A stretch of DNA of 64,000 nt from Streptomyces sp. NRRL S-337 (GTDB taxonomy: Bacteria; Actinomycetota; Actinomycetes; Streptomycetales; Streptomycetaceae), in contig NZ_JOIX01000021.1 in the NCBI RefSeq assembly GCF_000720175.1, positions 1-64,000 on the forward strand, written 5' to 3'. Of this stretch, positions 8,254 to 17,000 are shown piece by piece; the stretch's first letter is position 1, and each line of letters opens with the position of its first letter. Both the position numbers and the translations under genes were made by a program. The notes beneath the pieces are model-generated. The model made no database searches, was not told where the DNA came from, and was given only the letters and a program-made list of their open reading frames with translations.

Positions 8254-9816
8254 GTGCACGTGTACGACTACATCATCGTGGGTGCCGGGTCGGCGGGGTG
8301 CGTACTGGCAGCCCGGCTCAGCGAGGACGAGGACGTCCGGGTCCTGCTCGTCGAGGCCGGGCCGCCGGACGACGCCCGGGAGATCCACGTACCGGCCGCG
8401 CTGGCCAAGCTGTTCCAGACGAAGTACGACTGGCGCTACCTCAGCGACTGCGAACCCGGACTGGACGGCCGCCGCCGGGTCCTCCCCAGGGGGCGCATGC
8501 TCGGCGGTTCCTCGTCGATGAACGCCATGGTCTACATCCGGGGCAACCGGCGCGACTACGACGCCTGGGCCGCCGGCGGCGCCGAACAGTGGGGCTGGGA
8601 CGACGTCCTCCCGTACTTCCTGCGCGCCGAGGACTTCCAGGGGCCGCCCTCCGTCTGGCACGGCATCGGAGGGCCGCTCACGGTCAGCGAAGGCCGCTCC
8701 CGGCACCCCCTGATGGCCGCCTACGTGGCGGCGGCGCAGGAGGCCGGTCATCCCCTCACCGCCGACTTCAACGGCCCCGAACAGGACGGCGTCGGCCACT
8801 ACCACCTCACCCAACGCGACGGCCTGCGCTGCAGCACCGCCGTCGGCTATCTGCGGCCCGCCCTGGCCCGGCCGAACCTCGACGTGCTCACCGGCGCCCA
8901 GTGCACCCGCGTACTGTTCGACGGCGACCGCGCGACCGGCGTCGAGCTGGACCGCGGCGGGGAGCTGCTGCGGCGGCGGGCGGAACGCGAGGTGGTGCTC
9001 TGCGCGGGCGCGTACAACTCCCCGCAGCTGCTGATGCTGTCCGGGATCGGACCGGCCGGGGAACTGGCGGCCCACGGCATCACCGCCCGCGTCGACCTCC
9101 CGGTGGGGGAGAACCTCCAGGACCACCCGCACGTCGGCCTCACCTTCCTGACTGACACCCCGTCCCTGCTGTCCGCCGAAAACCCGGACGCGGTACGGCA
9201 GTTGGAGAACCACGGGGCCGGCCCGCTCACCTCCAACGTCGGCGAGGCCGGCGGCTTCCACCGCACCCTCGACGGCCTCGAAGCCCCCGACATCCAGGTG
9301 CACGCCGCCCCGGTGATGTTCCACGAGGAGGGCCTCGGCGCGGTCACCGACCACGCGTTCATGGTGGGCGCGGCCCTGCTCACCCCCACCAGCCGGGGCA
9401 AGGTCTCGCTGCGCTCCGCGATCCCCAGCGCACAGCCGCGCATCCTGCACAACTACCTGGCCACCGACGAGGACCGGGACACCATGGTCCGGGCGGTCAG
9501 GCTGCTGCTGGACATCGCTGACCGGCCCAGTCTGCGCAAGCACCGCAGGGCCGACTTCCGCCACCCCGCCACCCTGACGGACGCGGGCCTGCTGGACTTC
9601 GTCCGGCGCGAACTGCACACCCTGTACCACCCGGCGGGAAGCTGCGCCATCGGTCCCGTCGTCGACCCGCGCCTCAGGGTGCACGGGGTGCGCGGGCTGC
9701 GGGTGGTGGACGCGTCCGTGATGCCCACCGTCGTACGGGGCAACACCAACGCCCCCACGATCATGATCGCCGAAAAGGCGGCGGACCTGATCCGCGACCT
9801 CCCGGCGCCCGTCTGA
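8254..9816 (+). CDS. GMC-family FAD oxidoreductase (choline dehydrogenase-like)
   Basis: A 520-aa flavoprotein of the glucose-methanol-choline family, which oxidises alcohols. The N-terminus has the FAD dinucleotide-binding motif [14 protein letters not shown], then the GMC signature with [13 protein letters not shown]. The C-terminus has the catalytic region HPAGSCAIG and the [17 protein letters not shown] motif that closes the FAD site. It resembles choline/alcohol dehydrogenases, but no betaine-pathway gene is adjacent, so the substrate is open. GTG 8254 was chosen because GGGGAGGGG is upstream and the motif starts within 10 residues. A strong hairpin at 9845-9882 separates it from the next operon. 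Confidence 0.9.
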   Translation: MHVYDYIIVGAGSAGCVLAARLSEDEDVRVLLVEAGPPDDAREIHVPAALAKLFQTKYDWRYLSDCEPGLDGRRRVLPRGRMLGGSSSMNAMVYIRGNRRDYDAWAAGGAEQWGWDDVLPYFLRAEDFQGPPSVWHGIGGPLTVSEGRSRHPLMAAYVAAAQEAGHPLTADFNGPEQDGVGHYHLTQRDGLRCSTAVGYLRPALARPNLDVLTGAQCTRVLFDGDRATGVELDRGGELLRRRAEREVVLCAGAYNSPQLLMLSGIGPAGELAAHGITARVDLPVGENLQDHPHVGLTFLTDTPSLLSAENPDAVRQLENHGAGPLTSNVGEAGGFHRTLDGLEAPDIQVHAAPVMFHEEGLGAVTDHAFMVGAALLTPTSRGKVSLRSAIPSAQPRILHNYLATDEDRDTMVRAVRLLLDIADRPSLRKHRRADFRHPATLTDAGLLDFVRRELHTLYHPAGSCAIGPVVDPRLRVHGVRGLRVVDASVMPTVVRGNTNAPTIMIAEKAADLIRDLPAPV

Positions 9817-9844
9817 GCCCGCCGGCCGGAAAACCGCAGGCATA

Positions 9845-9882
9845 TCGCCCGCCGTCACATTCGGTGAATTGACGGCGGGCGA
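9845..9882 (+). terminator. Terminator-like hairpin after the GMC gene
   Basis: Perfect 13-bp arms TCGCCCGCCGTCA (9845-9857) and TGACGGCGGGCGA (9870-9882) flank a 12-nt loop. No T-run follows, as is common in Streptomyces. Confidence 0.75.
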
Positions 9883-10018
9883 CACGGGCCGGGTAGCGGC
9901 CGGAAGGGTGAATTCGTGCACTCATTGTGACGCCTCGGGAGCGCGGTCCGCATTGAGGTGTTCCTACGGTTGAGTCATCGGTGGGCATGTGTGGCCCCAC
10001 CCGAACGAAGGCTCTTCC

Positions 10019-12037
10019 ATGGACAATCGGATCGTACAAATAAAGATTCACCCTGCCATCGGCATAGCCCGGGTGGGCAACAGCGACCAGCAGCCCTTCA
10101 TCGGCCCGGAATCACCGGATCAGCCGGCACTTCCGGCCGGCTCGTACAAGGACAGCTCGGGCAAGGTCGTCCGGCAGGCCGCCCGATTCCGGATCTACGG
10201 CTACAACGAGAAGGGGGAGGTCGTCAAGGAGCTCAAACAGGGCCAGGACGGCGTGACGGAAATCAAATGGTCGGTACATCTCGCCAACAAGAAGGCCGCC
10301 TGGTACCAGTTCCACATTCCGCTCGACATCCCGGAAGCCGCCGCCCTGCCGGACGCCCAGCGGCGCCGGCGTAATTTCGACGTCAAGGGCGCGGACCGGA
10401 AGAAACTTGTCATCGATCCCGGCCGCAAGGACATCCGTGCCTCCGCGCAGGAGACCGCCACCTTCGACGGCAAGATCATGGACAAACCGGTTTCCCTGGG
10501 GTCCATCTCCACCCAGCAGGACGGTCGTCTCCTGGTCGTCGGAGGCGCCGGCAGGTCGGCCTCCTACGCCACCCCGGAGAAGCCGATCACCGGTGTCACC
10601 AACAACGACACCTGGTACGACGACGTCTCCGACGGCCCGGTGACGGCGGAGGTCACGATCAACGGCGCGACGAAGGCCGCGACCCCCAGCTGGGTCGTCG
10701 TCGCCCCGCCGCACTACGCCCCCGGCGTGAAGACCGTCCGCACCCTCTACGACCTGCTGTACGACGTGTTCGTCACCGAACAGACACTGCCCGTCGAGCA
10801 GCGGCCTTCGTTCCCGGACGACATCGAACCGCTGCTGGGCCGGTTCTGCGATCTGCAGTGGGTCAACCACGGCTTCGCCACCCAGTTCGGCTGGCAGGGA
10901 CCGCACGACTTCCGCAACCCGGCCCTCCGCAAGCGGCTCGCCGACCCGGGCGAGGCCAGCCGCGAACTCCGTCGCCAGATCTACGTCCAGATGCGCGACT
11001 ACTGCCGGGACGGCATCTCCCCCGTCCCCTGGCCGTGGCTCTACGGCGACGCCATGGCCAGCAAGCCCAACTCCGTCCGGCAGCACATCACGCTCTCTCC
11101 CACCCAGGACCGGATGCTGGCGCAGTGGGCCGAGGGCCACTTCACCACCGGCCCGATCCGCACCGGCTACCCCGACGTCGACCAGGCGCCCGTCACCGAG
11201 CAGCCGCGCCTGCTGGACCGGGGCGCGCTGGAGAACTGCGCCGCCGACGCCTTCCATCCCGGCTGCGAGGTCACCTGGCCGGTGCGGCACAAGACCATGT
11301 ACTCCGAGCCGTTCCGCATCCTGCACCGCACGCCGGAGAACCCGGAACGCGACTACGGCGATGTGCTCAGCCTCGCGGACGCCCTCGGCAAGAACGGCCC
11401 GCTGTACGCGCAGGGGCCCGGCGACCTCACCCGCTGGATGGCCGCCCCCTGGCAGTGCGACGCGGCGAGCTGCCGCTCCGGCTATGAAGTACGTGCCGGG
11501 CTCGGCCCCCGCTACAGCCCCTATCTGCCGACCTTCTGGCCCGCCCAGGTTCCCAACCACGTGCTGAAGCAGGCCGACTTCGACATCGTCAACACCAAGC
11601 CGACCGGCAATGACGACAGCGCCAGGGAGAAAGCCTTCGAGAACCGGGCGGTGTGGCTGCGCGGCCTGAAGGGCACCGACTTCAACGTCCAGCGCCGCCA
11701 GATGATCGACGACTGGTACAAGTTCGGGATCGTCCGGACCCAGGAATACCAGGTGGGCGACGAGAAGTTCCCCCGGTTCATGCAGGTGGAGTCCGAGCCC
11801 GGATATCCGAAGGCCCCCGACCACGCCAACCTCATCAACATCCAGGTGCCCGAGGCGGGCGCGCCCCAACTGGCCGGCGCGGCCGACGCGTGGACCGGCG
11901 AGGTCGCCGCCGCGGACGTCTCCGCCATGCTCGTGCAGCAGGTGGTCCAGGAGGTCAAGGAGGCCACCGGCCACGACGAGGCGGCGATCGCCGCCGGATA
12001 CCTGGAGAAGCTCGACCCCCTGCACGGCTCCCCGTGA
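10019..12037 (+). CDS. LodA/GoxA-like CTQ-dependent amino acid oxidase
   Basis: A 672-aa protein of the LodA family, oxidases such as L-lysine epsilon-oxidase and glycine oxidase that use a self-made cysteine tryptophylquinone cofactor and release H2O2. The N-terminus (KIHPAIGIARVGNS) and the cofactor region are typical. The predicted crosslink joins Cys416 (HPGCEV) to Trp478 (APWQCD), 62 residues apart, against 65 in LodA (Cys516-Trp581). The family PWQxDxxxC region is present with Cys as the residue after Gln. There is no signal peptide. The substrate cannot be read from sequence. It overlaps the flavoprotein gene by GTGA, and that partner is needed to mature the cofactor in known systems. 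ATG 10019 follows GAAGG. Confidence 0.9.
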   Translation: MDNRIVQIKIHPAIGIARVGNSDQQPFIGPESPDQPALPAGSYKDSSGKVVRQAARFRIYGYNEKGEVVKELKQGQDGVTEIKWSVHLANKKAAWYQFHIPLDIPEAAALPDAQRRRRNFDVKGADRKKLVIDPGRKDIRASAQETATFDGKIMDKPVSLGSISTQQDGRLLVVGGAGRSASYATPEKPITGVTNNDTWYDDVSDGPVTAEVTINGATKAATPSWVVVAPPHYAPGVKTVRTLYDLLYDVFVTEQTLPVEQRPSFPDDIEPLLGRFCDLQWVNHGFATQFGWQGPHDFRNPALRKRLADPGEASRELRRQIYVQMRDYCRDGISPVPWPWLYGDAMASKPNSVRQHITLSPTQDRMLAQWAEGHFTTGPIRTGYPDVDQAPVTEQPRLLDRGALENCAADAFHPGCEVTWPVRHKTMYSEPFRILHRTPENPERDYGDVLSLADALGKNGPLYAQGPGDLTRWMAAPWQCDAASCRSGYEVRAGLGPRYSPYLPTFWPAQVPNHVLKQADFDIVNTKPTGNDDSAREKAFENRAVWLRGLKGTDFNVQRRQMIDDWYKFGIVRTQEYQVGDEKFPRFMQVESEPGYPKAPDHANLINIQVPEAGAPQLAGAADAWTGEVAAADVSAMLVQQVVQEVKEATGHDEAAIAAGYLEKLDPLHGSP

Positions 12038-13203
12038 GCCCCGCGCCCGCCTACGACGTCGTGGTGGCGGGCGGCGGTCCGGCAGGCTGCGCCGCCGCGC
12101 TCGCCCTCGTACGGGCCGGGCGCACGGTCCTGCTGGCCGACGCCGGCACCGGACCGCCCAAGGCCGGTGAGGCGCTGGTCCCCGTGGCGCGGCTGCTCCT
12201 CGCCGACCTCGGCGTCGACCGGTCCGTCCTGGGCGCCGGCCATCTGCCCTGCCACGGCAACCTCTCCGCCTGGGGCTCGGCCGAACTGCACGCCGTGGAC
12301 TTCCTCCACGACCCGTACGGGCATGGCTGGCACCTCGACCGTGGGCTGTTCGACCGGCGGTTGCGCGCCGCCGCCCGCGCGGCCGGTGCCGACCTCGCCG
12401 AGCGCACCGCCGTACGGCGCCCCGCCCGCCAACCGGACGGCACCTGGCGGCTCGCCCTGCGCGACCGCTCCCGCGGGGACGAGGAACGCACGGTCCACTG
12501 CCGATGGGTGGTGGACGCCACCGGGCGGGGTGCGGCGATCGCCGTCCGCGCCGGCGCCCGGCGGCGGACCGGGGACCGGCTGACCGCGCTCCACCTGACC
12601 CTGGACCCGGCCGCGCAGCACACCGCCGACGGCCGTTCCCTGGTCGAGTCCGACCCGGACGGCTGGTGGTACACGGCCCTGCTGCCCTCCCGGCGCCGGC
12701 TGGTCGCCTACTTCACCGACCCCGATCTGCCCGTCGCCGGCGGACGCGGCGCCGAGCGGTTCCGGGACCGGCTGCTGGCCACCCGGCACGTCGTCGGCCG
12801 GGCCCGCCCGCACGGCCTCACCCACCTTCCGCCACCCCGCCGGGCCGCCGCGCACACCGCCCATCTGGACCGGGTGCACGGCGACGGCTGGACGGCCGCC
12901 GGCGACGCGGCGGCCGCCTTCGACCCGCTCAGCTCCCAGGGCATCCTCACCGCCCTCTACACCGGGCTGAGCGCGGGCCGGGCGGTCCACGCCCGGCTCC
13001 ACGGCGACCGGACGGCACTGGCCGGCTACGCGGCGCAGGTCGCCACGGCCCGTACGGCCTACCGGCACGACCACCGGGTCGTGCACGCCCGGGAAACCCG
13101 CTGGCCCGACCGCCCCTTCTGGGCCCGACGGCAGCACCACTCCCCTCCGGACGCCCGCACCCTCCCGAACACCCTCCACACGAAAGGCACGACCTCACCA
13201 TGA
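12034..13203 (+). CDS. LodB-like FAD-dependent maturase
   Basis: A 389-aa FAD-dependent oxidoreductase with an N-terminal VVVAGGGPAGCAAALAL dinucleotide motif, a mid-protein FAD strand (CRWVVDATGRGAAIAVRAGA) and a GDAAAAFDPLSSQGIL motif typical of the halogenase/geranylgeranyl-reductase superfamily. In LodA-LodB and GoxA-GoxB pairs this protein is required to form the tryptophylquinone of the oxidase. The GTG start overlaps the lodA-like stop, and its own stop overlaps the next ATG, so the three genes are coupled. No halogenase signature WxWxIP was seen, which argues against a halogenase. Confidence 0.87.
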   Translation: MSPAPAYDVVVAGGGPAGCAAALALVRAGRTVLLADAGTGPPKAGEALVPVARLLLADLGVDRSVLGAGHLPCHGNLSAWGSAELHAVDFLHDPYGHGWHLDRGLFDRRLRAAARAAGADLAERTAVRRPARQPDGTWRLALRDRSRGDEERTVHCRWVVDATGRGAAIAVRAGARRRTGDRLTALHLTLDPAAQHTADGRSLVESDPDGWWYTALLPSRRRLVAYFTDPDLPVAGGRGAERFRDRLLATRHVVGRARPHGLTHLPPPRRAAAHTAHLDRVHGDGWTAAGDAAAAFDPLSSQGILTALYTGLSAGRAVHARLHGDRTALAGYAAQVATARTAYRHDHRVVHARETRWPDRPFWARRQHHSPPDARTLPNTLHTKGTTSP

Positions 13204-13916
13204 GCACCCCCGAAGCCGGCCACGCCGGACACGAGCACATCCACCGCTTCCTGATCCTCGGCAAGAAGAAGCTGTTCTTCTACCACCTGGCGCTGTACAA
13301 CCCGCAGTCCGGCCACGACTACCAGGCGGTCTTCACCTTCAGCATCAAGGACAACGGTGAGCTGCGGGACATGTACCTCAAGGACCTGGCGCAGCACGAG
13401 AGCGAGCGGGTCTTCTACTCGCTGCGCTGTCCGCACCACTTCGAGCTCCCGGAGCTCCAGCAGGGCAAGGTCTTCAGGGTCCACCTGGAGCGGGTCGTCG
13501 TCGACAAGGAAGGGAACCGCGACTTCCAGCAGATGACGAAGACCGAGACCGAGGTGGAGTGCAAGAAGGAGGACGTGCGCCACTTCCGCAAGCTCGGCAA
13601 CCTCCCCTACCCCGAGTACTTGACGTACCTGATGTTCGGGGAGGGCGACGAGATCCACCTCGCGCACCAGCTCGCGGCCCGTCCGAACTGGGACGAGGCG
13701 GTCACCATCGACCCCATGTCCGTCATCGACCCGGCGACCCTGAAGAAGGTCCCGACCCTCGTCATCGAGTCGATCAAGGACGCGCACGGCAAGCTCATCG
13801 AGAGCCCGCTCAAGAAGGGCCAGCAGTACGAGGGCAAGCTCAACGGGGACGAGGCAACCCTCGACTTCACCGTGGGCCGCCAGGGCTGGTGGAACCACAC
13901 CAGCCTCAACAGCTGA
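13200..13916 (+). CDS. Unrecognised 238-aa protein of the quinoprotein oxidase operon
   Basis: Not recognised. It is 238 aa, without signal peptide or membrane segment, rich in charged residues. The N-terminus is histidine-rich (GHAGHEHIHRF), followed by a predicted beta-rich region (about 18-110) with CPHH at about 82-85 and another Cys at about 122. The C-terminal half has the alternating strands of a small beta domain and ends NHTSLNS. It starts inside the stop of the LodB-like gene (ATGA), so it is almost certainly made with the oxidase pair. It might be a chaperone, a quinone-maturation aid or an effector of the oxidase; none of these is shown by the sequence. Confidence 0.8.
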   Translation: MSTPEAGHAGHEHIHRFLILGKKKLFFYHLALYNPQSGHDYQAVFTFSIKDNGELRDMYLKDLAQHESERVFYSLRCPHHFELPELQQGKVFRVHLERVVVDKEGNRDFQQMTKTETEVECKKEDVRHFRKLGNLPYPEYLTYLMFGEGDEIHLAHQLAARPNWDEAVTIDPMSVIDPATLKKVPTLVIESIKDAHGKLIESPLKKGQQYEGKLNGDEATLDFTVGRQGWWNHTSLNS

Positions 13917-13928
13917 CCGACCTCCAAG

Positions 13929-13961
13929 GTGCCCGGGCCGCGACCCTCGCGGTCCGGGCAC
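13929..13961. terminator. Bidirectional terminator between convergent operons
   Basis: A stem of GTGCCCGG/CCGGGCAC, one G-U pair, and CCGCGA/TCGCGG surrounds a 3-nt loop. It lies between the oxidase operon and the leftward caspase-ATPase gene. Confidence 0.8.
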
Positions 13962-14019
13962 GCTCACCCTTGACGGACGCGTCCGTGCACTGATCGGCCC
14001 TCCGGACGGGCGCTGCGCC

Positions 14020-17000
14020 TCACGAGGGCGGGGACCAGGCCGTCTGGACCAGCCGTGCCTCCCGCTTGCGGTTGACGAACAGCGCCCGGCCGGGCGGGAG
14101 TTGGCGCGCCCGGTGGTTGCCGACCAGGTGCCCCTCACCGGGGTCGCCGGACAACAGCAGCCCCTGTGCGCCCAGTTCGAGGGTGCGCTGCATCACCGGC
14201 TCGAACGACGCCCGGCCGGCGCCCGAGGAGCTGCGTGCCAGGATCAGCCGCAGCCCCAGATCGCGCGCGAACGGCAGGTACTCCAGCAATGGCTGCAGCG
14301 GGTTGCCGCTGCTGGTCGCCACCAGGTCGTAGTCGTCGACGAGCACGAAGGCGTCCGGCAGGTCGTACCAGCTGCGCTTGCGCAACTGCTCGGGGGTGAC
14401 GTCCGGCCCGGGCATCCGCCGGCTCAGCGAACCGGCGAGCCCGGCGATCACCTCCTTCAACTGGGGTGCCATACCGCAGTAATGGGAGACATGACGCTCG
14501 GGAACGTCGCCCAGGAGGGACCGGCGGTAGTCGGCGACGACCAGCAGCGCCCGCTCCGTCGGGTGGCGCTCGGCGATCTGCCGGGCCAGCAGGCGCAGCA
14601 GCGACGACTTGCCGGACTCGCTCTCGCCGTAGACGACCAGCAGCGGATCGGTCTCGAAGTCGAGGCGCACGGGGGCCAGCGTGGCCTCGTCGAGGGCGAA
14701 CGGGATGCCGGTGGCGGGGCCCTCGCCGGGCCGCGGCAGCGCATCGACCGCGAGCAGGGCCGGCAGCATGCGGACCGGGGGCGCGGCCGGCCCGTTCCAG
14801 TGCGTGCGCACCGCGCTCACCAGGTCCGACAGGGCCTCCCCGAGCGTGTCGGGGTCGGGATGGCCGTCCAGCCGCGGCAGCGCGGCGAGGAAGTGGTCCC
14901 GCTCGGGCGACAGACCACGGCCGGGCCGCCCGATCGGCACGTTCTCGGCCTGCCGGCGGTCGACCTCCGACTCCAGCGGATCGCCCAGGCGCAGTTCCAC
15001 CCGGTTGAGCAGCAGATCGCGCAGCGCGGGCCGGATCTCGGTGTACCGGTTGGCGCCGAGGAGGAGGTGGACGCCCAGCCCGAGACCGCGACCGGCGATG
15101 TCGAGGACGGCGGGCTCCAGCTCCTCGTGGTCGGACCGGAACGACGACCAGCCGTCGAGCACCAGGAAGACGTCGCCGCACGCCTCGTCGGGGAAGTGCC
15201 CGGCGGCCCGGCGCTTCCGGTAGGTGGCCATGGTGTCGAGGGAGTGCGAGCGGAAGAACTCCTCGCGGCGGTCGAGGAGGCCCGCGATCTCGGAGATCGT
15301 CCGGCGCACCTTGTCGGCGTCCAGCCGGGAGGCGACCGTACCGACATGCGGCAGGCCCTCGACGTCGAGCAATCCGCCGCCACCGAAATCGACGCAGTAG
15401 AACTGCACTTCACGCGGTGTGTGGGTGAGGGCGAACGCGGCGATCACCGAGCGCAGCGCGGTCGACTTGCCCGACCGGGGGCCGCCGACGAACAGCCCGT
15501 GGCCGGCCGCGCCGGAGAAGTCCAGGTACCGCACGTCGCGCCGCTGCTCGTACGGCTTGTCCACCACCCCCGCGGGCACCATGAGCGTGCCGGGGGTGAA
15601 CACCTCCGCGTGCAGGCCCCGTGCGGGTGTCACCGTGAGCGGCGGCAGCAGCTGGTCGACCGTCGGCGACTCGTCCAGCGGCGGCAGCCACACCTGGTGC
15701 GCCGCCGGGCCCTGGCCCTCCATCCGCTGCACCAGTACGTCCAGGACGGTGTCGGCGAGCGCGTCCGGCGGGTCGGACGTCCCGCCGGGAGGCCGGTGGA
15801 CGCCGGAGACGTACGCGGCCTTGAAACGGGCCATGACGTCGCCGTCGTAGCGGAGGAGGCCGGACCCCGGGGCGCTCGGCAGGTGATAGGCGTCCGGTAC
15901 GCCGATCGCCGCCCGTGACTCCGCGGCGGAGAACGTCCGCAGCCCGATCCGGTACGACAGATGGGTGTCCAGGCCCCGCAGCCTGCCCTCCTCCAGGCGC
16001 TGCGAGGCGAGCAGCATATGGACGCCCAGGGAGCGGCCGATCCGGCCGATCTGGATGAACATCTCGATGAAGTTCGGCCTCGCCGTGAGCAGTTCGCTGA
16101 ACTCGTCGACCACCAGGACCAGGGAGGGCAGCGGCAGCAGGTCCGCGCCGGCGGCCCGGGCGTTCTCGTACGCGGTGACGTTGGGGTAGTTGCCGGCGTC
16201 CCGCAACAGCTCCTGGCGGCGCTGGAGTTCGCCGGTGATCGCGTCCCGCATCCGGTCGATCAGGGCCGTGTCGTCGGCGAGGTTGGTGATCACCGCCGCC
16301 ACGTGCGGCAGCAGCGACAAACCGGCGAAGGTCGCGCCGCCCTTGAAGTCCGCCAGGATGAAGTTGAGGTTCTCGGAGGAGTGCGTGACGGCCAGCGCCA
16401 GCACCAGGGTGCGCAGCAGCTCGGACTTGCCGGAGCCGGTCGAGCCGACGCACAGCCCGTGCGGGCCCATCCCGCCCTGCGCGGCCTCCTTGAGATCGAG
16501 CACGGCCGGCTGCCCGTTCGGCCCGATGCCGATCGGCACCCGCAACCGCTCCTGCGCGGTACGCGGCCGCCACGCCTGGGCGGCGTCGAACGTCCCGGGA
16601 TCCCCGATTCCCATCAGCTGGGTGAAATCGAGCTGGTCCGCGACCCGGGAAACGGGTGGCGCGATGTCGTCGGCCGCCGACCGTGACCAGCCGCCGCGGG
16701 CCTGCTGCCCCAGTGCGGCGGCCGCCGTCGCCAGATCGTCCACCGTGGTGAGGCCGTCCGTCCGGGGCAGGGCGATGTGTACGTACCGCTTCTCGGTCCG
16801 GTCGGTGCACAGGGCCACCCCGGGGGTCGCCGGGGTCAGCCGCGCGGCCGGTTCGGGGTGGACGAGGGATTCGTCGGGGGAGCTGAGCGCCAGCTCGAAG
16901 CGGGTCAGCATCACGTCGAGCAGCGACTTGGGCAGGGCCGACCAGTGAGGCGTGGTCACCGCGAGGTGCACGCCGTGCCGCAGGCTCGTCGACCCGATGC

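Noticed and set aside
7159..9921. 920-codon minus-strand frame opposite the VOC and GMC genes
   Set aside because: Low-complexity shadow frame; the plus-strand proteins are clearly real.
10019..13203. Halogenase or antibiotic cluster
   Set aside because: The flavoprotein pairs with a LodA-type oxidase and lacks the halogenase WxWxIP motif; no carrier protein, synthase or tailoring genes are nearby.
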